NCBI GenBank assembly: GCA_051003695.1
Contig: JBPCLB010000129.1
Span: forward strand, 1-6,221
Direction: 5' to 3'
Length of the DNA: 6,221 bases
Source: Gaiella sp051003695
GTDB lineage: Bacteria; Actinomycetota; Thermoleophilia; Gaiellales; Gaiellaceae
In this document: piece after piece, positions 1-5,317 of the stretch
Layout: every line of letters starts with the position of its first letter
How positions within the stretch are numbered: position 1 is the first letter of the stretch
The notes under the pieces: generated by a model
The model's database searches: none
Seen by the model: only the letters and a program-made list of their open reading frames with translations
Told to the model about the DNA's origin: nothing
Position numbers and translations under genes: made by a program

Positions 1-220
1 GATGGCGACCGACGGGATCAAGCGCTCCGGCCGCTCGACGCAGGGCGTGATCGTGATGCGGCTCAGGGAAGGCGAGCACGTCTCGACGCTCGCCCCGGTC
101 GTCGGCTCGGACGAGGACACCGACCCGGTGACAGACGTCGTCACTGCAGTGGGATCACTCCCAGACGTGGACTTCGAGCCTGGCGTTGTCGAGACCGACG
201 ATGGCGGCGACGACCTCTGA
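1..220 (+). CDS. gyrA: DNA gyrase subunit A, C-terminal fragment (5' end outside window)
   Basis: This is the last 72 codons of a gene that begins left of the window; the frame is open to the edge and base 1 belongs to a cut codon. The first ~35 residues (IKRSGRSTQGVIVMRL, then EGEHVSTLAPVV) match the pattern of a final GyrA beta-pinwheel blade, whose family consensus resembles 'isR.GR.tqGV..irl..gd.v'. These blades wrap DNA for negative supercoiling. An acidic, low-complexity tail of about 35 residues follows and ends DDGGDDL; acidic GyrA tails are common and can modulate wrapping. The ATG at 2-4 is internal, not the start. ParC is the main alternative, but most actinobacteria have only gyrase. 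The gene converges on the leftward nfeD cluster across about 110 bp. Confidence 0.85.
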   Translation, partial: MATDGIKRSGRSTQGVIVMRLREGEHVSTLAPVVGSDEDTDPVTDVVTAVGSLPDVDFEPGVVETDDGGDDL

Positions 221-242
221 GGGAGCCCCGTGGTTTGCGCTC

Positions 243-268
243 GCGTACCTGATTCGAGCCAGGTACGT
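243..268. terminator. Perfect hairpin between convergent genes, probable bidirectional terminator
   Basis: CGTACCTG (244-251) and CAGGTACG (260-267) form a perfect 8-bp stem around an 8-base loop. A possible G-U pair at 243/268 extends it. It starts 23 bases after the gyrA stop and lies about 60 bases beyond the end of the leftward cluster, so it is placed to stop both transcripts. There is no T-run on either side. U-less hairpin terminators have been proposed in actinobacteria, but this makes the call inferential. The loop contains TTCGA, like a tRNA T-loop, but no acceptor or anticodon arms surround it. Confidence 0.45.
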
Positions 269-330
269 CCGGCCGCCCGCGGCGACCGCCCTCGCATGCG
301 CACTCATCCGACGAAGCGACGTCTGACGGG

Positions 331-519
331 TCAGTCGACGAGCGCGACCGCGACGATGATCCCGAGCACCACCGCGGCAAGGACGATCAGCCCTTCGACG
401 ACGAGCATTCCCGCGGGCCGGAGCTCGCCGTCCGTCCGACGCCGCCGGCTCCGCGAGGCGGCGTAGGCGAGCGGCGACAACGCGAGGATCACAACGGCGA
501 TCCCGGCGACGAGACGCAG
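331..519 (-). CDS. Small two-helix membrane protein, apparent CTG start directly after slipin stop
   Basis: I do not recognise a family. The frame runs 62 codons to a TGA at 333-331 and continues in the same frame as the slipin gene, directly after its TAG. It encodes a hydrophobic segment (residues ~3-21), a basic loop (SRSRRRRTDGELRPAG) and a second hydrophobic segment (~38-61) ending in Asp. This suggests a membrane hairpin with a cytoplasmic loop. About 90% of codons end in G or C, as in real genes here. There is no ATG, GTG or TTG at the 5' end. The first codon is CTG (519-517), with GGAGG seven bases upstream inside the slipin gene's final Gly codons. A GTG at 492-490 would delete most of helix 1, and the ATG at 408-406 would leave only helix 2. 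Alternatives are TAG read-through giving a longer slipin, or a base error in the stop. It is probably co-transcribed with nfeD and the slipin gene. Confidence 0.55.
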   Translation of the reverse strand: MRLVAGIAVVILALSPLAYAASRSRRRRTDGELRPAGMLVVEGLIVLAAVVLGIIVAVALVD

Positions 520-1296
520 CTAGCCGCCTCCGACTCGGTCGCTCTTCTTCTGCCCCAGCGACTCGAGGAACTCGATCGGGATCGGGAAGACGATGGTCGA
601 GCTGTTTTGCGCACCGATCTCGAGCAGCGTCTGCAGGTACCGCAGCTGCACCGTGATCGGCTCTTGCGCCATCACGGCCGCTGCGTCCTTCAGCCGCTCG
701 GAGGCCTGATACTCGCCCTCGGCGGAGATCACCTTTGCACGCCGCTCGCGCTCGGCTTCGGCCTGGCGGGCCATGGCGCGTTGCATGTCGCTCGGGATCT
801 CGACGTCCTTGACCTCGACGATCGAGACCTTGATTCCCCAGGGCGACGTTGCCTCGTCGATGATCGTCTGGAGGATCTGGTTGATCTTGTCGCGTTCGGA
901 GAGCAGCTCGTCGAGCATGTGCTGCCCGAGCACAGAACGCAGAGTGGTCTGCGAGATCTGCGAGGTGGCGACGAGGTAGTTCTCGACCTGGACGATCGCG
1001 GCCTTCGGCTCGACGATGCGGAAGTACGCGACGGCGTTGACGCGCACCGGCACGTTGTCCCTCGTGATCACCTCTTGCGGCGGCACGTTGAGCGTGATCG
1101 TGCGCAGATCGACCTTGACCATCCGGTCGATCACCGGGATCAGCAGGAAGAGGCCCGGCCCCTTCGGCTGCGGGAGCAACCGGCCGAGCCGGAAGATCAC
1201 GCCACGCTCGTACTCGCGCGCGACCTTGACCGTCGCGAAGAGGAGCATGATCAGGAGCAGGGCGACGACGGCGATCACGATCAGCGCGACGTTCAC
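520..1296 (-). CDS. Slipin/stomatin-family SPFH membrane protein
   Basis: The 258-residue product has an N-terminal membrane segment (residues ~4-22) and a complete SPFH/band 7 domain (~23-195). Typical stomatin signatures are EYERGVIFRLGRL (28-40), GPGLFLLIPVIDRM (46-59), LRTITLNVPPQEVITRDNV (64-82) and WGIKVSIVEVKDVEIP (153-168). An Ala/Glu/Arg-rich coiled-coil stretch (~170-210) follows, then a hydrophobic segment STIVFPIPIEF (233-243). Length and layout match prokaryotic slipins such as P. horikoshii PH1511. These proteins form oligomeric membrane scaffolds. The gene starts with GTG inside a GTGA overlap with the nfeD stop, and AAAGGA lies seven bases upstream, so translation is probably coupled. 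In P. horikoshii the partner NfeD protease cuts the stomatin in its C-terminal hydrophobic segment, which corresponds to 233-243 here. The substrate in this organism is inferred. The final three Gly codons also form the ribosome-binding site of the next small ORF. Confidence 0.93.
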   Translation of the reverse strand: MNVALIVIAVVALLLIMLLFATVKVAREYERGVIFRLGRLLPQPKGPGLFLLIPVIDRMVKVDLRTITLNVPPQEVITRDNVPVRVNAVAYFRIVEPKAAIVQVENYLVATSQISQTTLRSVLGQHMLDELLSERDKINQILQTIIDEATSPWGIKVSIVEVKDVEIPSDMQRAMARQAEAERERRAKVISAEGEYQASERLKDAAAVMAQEPITVQLRYLQTLLEIGAQNSSTIVFPIPIEFLESLGQKKSDRVGGG

Positions 1297-2612
1297 GTGG
1301 GAATCCTTTCGGTCGGGGTGGAGGCGACGACGAGCTCGAGCCCGTCCTCGACTGACTCGACGGTAACGGTTTCGCCTGGCATGAGTGGGCGGCCGCCCGA
1401 GTCACGCGCCCGCCAGAGCTCGCCGTTGACGTGGACATAGCCGTCACGCCGGACCCGAGCCTCTGTCCCGACGAGCCGGTCGACGCTCACCTCGACCGGG
1501 TTCTGTCGCGCTCGGGCGACCCTCTGCAGCGCAACTCCGAGAAGGAGCGCCAGGGTGAGAGCGACCGACACGGCCGTCCACAGCGAGACCTGATAGCTCT
1601 CGCCGGCGGGGTCGAAGAGCAGGAGCGCGCCGATCACGAACGTCACCCCGCCAGCGAGCGTCAGCGCCCCGTGGCTCGGCACGAAGGCCTCGGCAACCCA
1701 GAACCCGGCGGCCAGCAGCAGGAGGAGGACACCGGCGACGGAGACCGGAAGCACCTGGAGCCCGTAGAGCCCGACGAGGAGCGAGATCGCGCCCACCGTC
1801 CCGGGCAGCACGAGACCGGGGCTGTAGAGCTCGACGAGCAGCCCGACGAGGCCGAGCGAGAGCATCAGCGTGATCACGTTCGGATCGACCAGCAGGTCGA
1901 GCGCTCGCTTCCAGAGCGACATCTCGGTACGCTCGATGCTCGCCCCGCCCGTGCGCAGGGTGAACCCCTTCGGCTTGGTCACCCGGCCGTCGATCGCTGC
2001 GAGCAGCGCCGGGACAGTGGGCGCGACGAGATCGACGATGTCCTTCTCGAGCGCTTCCCTCGCGCCGAAGTTGGCCGCCTCCCGGACCATCGCCTCCGCC
2101 GCGTCCGGGTTGCGTCCGTGCTCGCGGGCGAGCTCCGAGATGTACGCAGCGGCGTCGTTCACGACCTTTCGCCGGAGATCCTTCGAGATGTCCTCACCGC
2201 TGGTCGAGATCGGTGTCGACGAGCCGATGTTCGTCTGTGGCGCCATCGCAAGCACGTCGGCGGCCTGGCCGATCACTGCGCCCGCCGAGTCGGCGCTCGA
2301 ACCGGACGGGGCGACATAGACGATCACCGGAACTCGCGACGCGAGCATCGACTTGACGAGCTCGCGCATCGACGAGCCGAGCCCGCCGGGCGTGTCGAGC
2401 TCGACGACGACGGCGTCGTAGCCCTCGCGCACACCCCGTGCGAGCACGTCCTGCAGGTATCCCTGCGTCACCGGGTTCACGTCGTTGTCGAACTCGGCGA
2501 CGAGCACGCGCGGTTGCCCGCCACCCGCTCCCGATGCAGCCCCGACGAGGAGGAAGGCACCTGCCAAGACGGCAGGCACAAGCAAAAAGACCCGCAAAAG
2601 CGGCACCGTCAC
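1293..2612 (-). CDS. nfeD: NfeD-family membrane-bound serine protease (ClpP-class, long form)
   Basis: The 439-residue product is a full-length NfeD. It has a signal/anchor segment (~5-27), a ClpP/crotonase-like protease domain (~34-210), about five membrane helices (~245-365) and a C-terminal OB-fold NfeD domain (~375-432, containing VHVNGELWRA). The protease domain shows LDTPGG (72-77), the SADSAG motif with likely nucleophile Ser109, and Lys149 in the helix before AAAYISELAREHGRN. The 40-residue Ser-Lys spacing is close to that of the Ser97/Lys138 dyad in P. horikoshii PH1510, so activity is likely. Helix-region landmarks DPNVITLML (243-251) and WVAEAF (305-310) are also family-typical. 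The start is GTG at 2612-2610 with no Shine-Dalgarno, but a TACAAT element lies 10 bases upstream, suggesting a near-leaderless mRNA. A second GTG two codons downstream is possible. The gene leads the cluster and overlaps the slipin gene by four bases. Family members act in membrane quality control together with a stomatin partner. Confidence 0.95.
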   Translation of the reverse strand: MTVPLLRVFLLVPAVLAGAFLLVGAASGAGGGQPRVLVAEFDNDVNPVTQGYLQDVLARGVREGYDAVVVELDTPGGLGSSMRELVKSMLASRVPVIVYVAPSGSSADSAGAVIGQAADVLAMAPQTNIGSSTPISTSGEDISKDLRRKVVNDAAAYISELAREHGRNPDAAEAMVREAANFGAREALEKDIVDLVAPTVPALLAAIDGRVTKPKGFTLRTGGASIERTEMSLWKRALDLLVDPNVITLMLSLGLVGLLVELYSPGLVLPGTVGAISLLVGLYGLQVLPVSVAGVLLLLLAAGFWVAEAFVPSHGALTLAGGVTFVIGALLLFDPAGESYQVSLWTAVSVALTLALLLGVALQRVARARQNPVEVSVDRLVGTEARVRRDGYVHVNGELWRARDSGGRPLMPGETVTVESVEDGLELVVASTPTERIPT

Positions 2613-2622
2613 GTCTGTGAGG

Positions 2623-2628
2623 ATTGTA
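2623..2628 (-). promoter_or_regulatory. Candidate -10 element for the nfeD-slipin cluster
   Basis: Read on the minus strand, this is TACAAT, one mismatch from the -10 consensus, in an otherwise GC-rich 75-bp gap between the divergent nfeD and amidase starts. It predicts transcription starting near 2616-2615, giving a leader of only three or four bases before the GTG at 2612. This fits the lack of a ribosome-binding site. No convincing -35 lies 16-18 bases upstream. I see no comparably good promoter for the amidase on the other strand; GATACG at 2664-2669 is only a weak candidate. Confidence 0.45.
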
Positions 2629-2676
2629 TCAACGGCGGCCTCGTCCCTTGCCTCCGATCGTCCGATACGTCACTCT

Positions 2677-2682
2677 GGAAGA
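2677..2682 (+). promoter_or_regulatory. Ribosome-binding site that fixes the amidase start
   Basis: GGAAGA sits five bases before the ATG at 2688. Because the reading frame is open for more than 1.2 kb upstream, this site and the signal peptide that follows decide the start. Confidence 0.55.
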
Positions 2683-2687
2683 CCTCG

Positions 2688-4736
2688 ATGCGCCGCCTCG
2701 CCCTCTTTACAGCCTTCGTAGCCCTTGTCGTCGCTCCCGAGCATGCACTCGGCGGGCCAGCGACGATCGCGCGCCACGACGGGCCAACACCTGGGGCGCG
2801 CTCACTGGCGTCGAGCTCACGACCGTTTCAGCTCGTCGGCGTCCACTGGCGCGGGCCGGGCGCGGTCGACGTGCGCTGGCGTGGGCGGGCCGGGTGGAGC
2901 GACTGGCTCAGGGTCGCCGAGGACGACGACGGGGCGCCACCCGCGGGGTGGCGGATCGGAGTCCCGACCTGGGTCGGCAGCGCGAGCGCCGTCCAGACGC
3001 GGCGGGTCGGCCGGGTGACTCGCGTGCGCACGTTCACGGTGAGGAGCTCGATCGTACGAGTTCCGCTCCGTGCGGTCGCCGCTGCGGGGGCGCCGGCGCT
3101 CGTCTCGCGCGCGGCCTGGCTCGCGGACGAGTCGATCCGCAAGGGTGAGCCCGACGTCGCTCCGGTCCTGCGGATGGCAAGCGTCCACCACACGGCCGGA
3201 ACGAACAGCTACACACGGGCCCAGGCGCCGGCGGTCGTGAGGGCGATCCAGCTCTACCACGTGAAGGCGAACGGCTGGAACGACATCGGCTACAACGCGC
3301 TCGTCGACCGCTTCGGCACCGTCTACGAGGGTCGCCACGGCGGTGTCGAGGCGAACGTCGTCGGTGCGCATGCGCGGGGCTTCAACACGGGGTCGTTCGG
3401 GATCGCCGTGATGGGCGACTTCCGCACCGTTGACCCGCCCGCGGAGGCGCTCGACGCCCTCGTGCGCACGCTCGCCTGGCGCCTCGACCTCGCCCATGTC
3501 GACCCGCTCGGCACGTTCAACGGCATCTCGTCCGGGAACGAGCGGTTCAACCCGGGCGTGCCCGTCTTCCTCCGGGCGATCTCGGGGCACCGTGACACCG
3601 GCCTCACGACATGTCCGGGCGAGCGTCTGTACGGGCAGATCCCCGACCTGGCTCGCAAGGTCGCCGCGCGCGGCCTGCCGAAGCTCTACGCGCCGAGCCT
3701 CGACCGTGACGAGGCAGGCGGGACGCGATTCACAGCGCGCGTCTCGAGCGCGCTTCCCTGGACGGTGACGGTCACCGACGAGGCCGGGATCGAGCTCGAC
3801 CGGGGCGAGGGCCGAGGCACGACGATCGACTGGGTCACGTCCGCGTCGATTCCCGCCGGTGCGCGGTGGCGAATCGAGACGCCCGGCGCGACACCGGCGA
3901 CGGGTGTCCTCCCGCTCGAGCTCTCCGGGACGCTCTCGCTCGGCTCGACGTCGGTCTCGGAGCCCGTCGTCTCGCCGAACGCTGACGGTTGGGCCGACAC
4001 GAGCGAGCTGAGGTTCACCCTGTCGATCGCTGCCAACGTGTCGGCAGTCGTGATCGACGAGGCAGGGATACAGGTTGCCGAGCTCGAGGCGCCGCGGTGG
4101 CGGCGCGCCGGGGTGCGCACGCTCGCCTTCGACGGACTCGGCCTGCCGGACGGGCGCTACCGCGTGCGGATCGCCGCCCGCGCAAGCGGTGACCGCAGCG
4201 CCGAGCTCGAGCTTCCCGTCGCCGTGAGCCGGACGCTGGGCCGGGTCTCGCTCGCCGGCGCAACGGTCGTTCCGGGCCGGCGGCCGCTCGAGCTCCGGTA
4301 CACGCTTGCCGCCCCCGCTCAGGTCAAGCTGACGCTGCTGCGAGAGGGCAGGTGGGTCGAGACCGCGTTCGACGACGCGCTGGAGGCAGGCCCTCAGACT
4401 CTCTCGTGGGCGGGCTCGAGAGGCGGCGGGCCTGCACGCGACGGGCTGTACACCGTGCGCGTCGAGGTGACCGACGCGATCGTCACGACCCGCGTCGAGC
4501 TCCCGTTCACACTCGACGGGACGGCACCGGTGCTGCGGATCTTCTCGGTGTCACCTCCGCGCCTCTGGGTGAGCGAGCCTGCCGTCGTCACGCTGCTCGT
4601 GAACAACGCCCGGCGTCGAATCGAGGTTGGCCAGCGAGGGCCGTTCACGATCCCTCGCGTGAAGCGGATCTCGACTCTCGTGGGGACGGCGCGCGATGCT
4701 CTGGGCAACGCGTCACCGCAGCTTCGGCGCCGCTGA
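2688..4736 (+). CDS. Secreted zinc N-acetylmuramoyl-L-alanine amidase (PGRP/amidase_2) with tandem FlgD-like Ig modules
   Basis: The 682-residue product begins with a Sec signal peptide (MRRLALFTAFVALVVAPEHA, cleavage near residues 20-24). A region at ~46-118 (FQLVGVHWRG, WSDWLRV, PTWVGSASAVQ) resembles the domain that precedes the amidase in actinobacterial proteins. The amidase domain (~137-325) cleaves the bond between MurNAc and the L-Ala of the stem peptide. Zinc ligands are likely His167 (SVHHTAG), His301 (SGHRD) and Cys309 (TTCPG), with Tyr202 (DIGYNAL) as a catalytic residue. Thr307 occupies the place of T7 lysozyme Lys128, as in eukaryotic PGRP amidases. The C-terminal half holds beta-sandwich repeats (~346-398, ~428-500 with SPNADG, ~533-598) of FlgD Ig-like type and a last Ig-like stretch (~612-675). 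The start is the ATG at 2688, with GGAAGA five bases upstream and the signal peptide directly after it. The frame stays open upstream to 1431, but that stretch is antisense to nfeD and should not be included. Confidence 0.92.
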   Translation: MRRLALFTAFVALVVAPEHALGGPATIARHDGPTPGARSLASSSRPFQLVGVHWRGPGAVDVRWRGRAGWSDWLRVAEDDDGAPPAGWRIGVPTWVGSASAVQTRRVGRVTRVRTFTVRSSIVRVPLRAVAAAGAPALVSRAAWLADESIRKGEPDVAPVLRMASVHHTAGTNSYTRAQAPAVVRAIQLYHVKANGWNDIGYNALVDRFGTVYEGRHGGVEANVVGAHARGFNTGSFGIAVMGDFRTVDPPAEALDALVRTLAWRLDLAHVDPLGTFNGISSGNERFNPGVPVFLRAISGHRDTGLTTCPGERLYGQIPDLARKVAARGLPKLYAPSLDRDEAGGTRFTARVSSALPWTVTVTDEAGIELDRGEGRGTTIDWVTSASIPAGARWRIETPGATPATGVLPLELSGTLSLGSTSVSEPVVSPNADGWADTSELRFTLSIAANVSAVVIDEAGIQVAELEAPRWRRAGVRTLAFDGLGLPDGRYRVRIAARASGDRSAELELPVAVSRTLGRVSLAGATVVPGRRPLELRYTLAAPAQVKLTLLREGRWVETAFDDALEAGPQTLSWAGSRGGGPARDGLYTVRVEVTDAIVTTRVELPFTLDGTAPVLRIFSVSPPRLWVSEPAVVTLLVNNARRRIEVGQRGPFTIPRVKRISTLVGTARDALGNASPQLRRR

Positions 4737-4820
4737 CGCTCACTTGCGGCTCGCTCGCCCAGCGCGGATCAGTGAACGAGAGTTGGGCCGTGAGCGCTGT
4801 GCGCTCGGGCGCAAGCCGAG
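4737..4820 (+). other. Alternative hairpins after the amidase gene, possible terminator
   Basis: Three inverted repeats compete in this gap. GAGCGC (4792-4797) and GCGCTC (4801-4806) form a 6-bp stem with a 3-base loop. CTCGG (4804-4808) and CCGAG (4816-4820) form a stem that encloses GCAA, a GNRA-type loop. CGCTCAC (4737-4743) pairs with GTGAGCG (4790-4796) over a longer distance. The first stem uses bases needed by both others. No T-run follows. The simplest reading is a U-less terminator for the amidase mRNA, with attenuation ahead of fabZ as a weaker option. Confidence 0.3.
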
Positions 4821-4842
4821 GCACTGGAACGAGACACGGCAC

Positions 4843-4848
4843 TAGACT
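4843..4848 (+). promoter_or_regulatory. Candidate -10 element for leaderless fabZ-fabH transcription
   Basis: TAGACT keeps the most conserved positions of the -10 consensus (TA...T) and ends seven bases before the fabZ GTG. This places the expected transcription start at or next to the start codon. No Shine-Dalgarno precedes that GTG, which agrees with a leaderless message. No good -35 was seen. Confidence 0.4.
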
Positions 4849-4855
4849 CGCGGGC

Positions 4856-5317
4856 GTGCAGTCGGCGCCCGGCACGACGCTTCCACCCACGCCGTTCGGG
4901 CGGGAGACAATCGAGTCGATCCTGCCGCACCGGGCGCCGTTCCTCCTGCTCGACGAGGTCGTCGAACTCGAGCCGGGACGCCGGGTGGTCGCCCGCTACG
5001 AGGTTCGTCCGGACGCGTGGTGGTTTCCCGGCCACTTCCCGTCGCGACCCGTGATGCCGGGCGTCCTGATCGTGGAGTCGATGGCCCAGACGGGCGCCGT
5101 CGCGGTGCTCGTCGAGCCGGCCAACCGCGGCAAGATCGCGTTCTTTGCGGGGATCGACGACTGCCGTTTCAAGCGCGTCGTCGAGCCCGGCGACACCCTC
5201 ACGCTCACCTGCGAGATCGATCAGCTCCGTGGCCCGATCGGCCGCGGCAAGGCGACCGCGCACGTCGACGGTCAGCTCGCGACGAGGGGCACGTTGACGT
5301 TCGCGGTCGAGCGATGA
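4856..5317 (+). CDS. fabZ: 3-hydroxyacyl-[acyl-carrier-protein] dehydratase FabZ
   Basis: The 153-residue product is a single hot-dog-fold dehydratase. It removes water from 3-hydroxyacyl-ACP to give trans-2-enoyl-ACP in the type II fatty-acid elongation cycle, in the cytoplasm. ILPHRAPFLLLDEV (22-35) is the typical N-terminal signature. WFPGHFPSRPVMPGVLIVES (56-75) contains catalytic His60 and Glu74, 14 residues apart as in E. coli FabZ His54/Glu68. The C-terminal half (KIAFFAGIDDCRFKRVVEPGD, 93-113) is also conserved. The GTG at 4856 is chosen because it gives normal family length and follows a candidate -10 element; upstream in-frame codons overlap the amidase gene. The stop overlaps the fabH start (ATGA), so the two are probably translated together. 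FabA would share the fold, but the sequence pattern is FabZ. Confidence 0.95.
   Translation: MQSAPGTTLPPTPFGRETIESILPHRAPFLLLDEVVELEPGRRVVARYEVRPDAWWFPGHFPSRPVMPGVLIVESMAQTGAVAVLVEPANRGKIAFFAGIDDCRFKRVVEPGDTLTLTCEIDQLRGPIGRGKATAHVDGQLATRGTLTFAVER

Noticed and set aside
240..275. Possible tRNA suggested by TTCGA in a hairpin loop
   Set aside because: The loop is eight bases rather than seven, and no acceptor, D or anticodon arms can be built around it.
444..465. GCCGCC...GGCGGC inverted repeat
   Set aside because: It lies inside the small membrane-protein ORF and is what GC-rich Ala/Arg codons produce by chance.
607..1440. Plus-strand frame (277 codons) opposite the slipin gene
   Set aside because: Asp/Leu/His/Arg-rich shadow of the slipin codons, with no family features.
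155..1447. Long minus-strand frame (430 codons) across the slipin gene
   Set aside because: It lies in another frame over the slipin gene and the end of nfeD, is Arg/Ala-rich with no recognisable domain, and is explained by high GC content.
1431..2687. Open plus-strand frame extending the amidase upstream by about 419 codons
   Set aside because: It is antisense to the clearly real nfeD gene, has composition typical of a GC-rich shadow (Arg, Asp, Glu, His, Gln), and a ribosome-binding site plus signal peptide mark the true start at 2688.
2817..3590. Minus-strand frame (257 codons) opposite the amidase
   Set aside because: Antisense shadow over the amidase catalytic domain, Arg/Asp/Val-rich with no recognisable motif.
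4352..4855. Upstream extension of the fabZ frame to 4352
   Set aside because: It overlaps the end of the amidase gene in another frame. FabZ family length and the candidate promoter fit the GTG at 4856.
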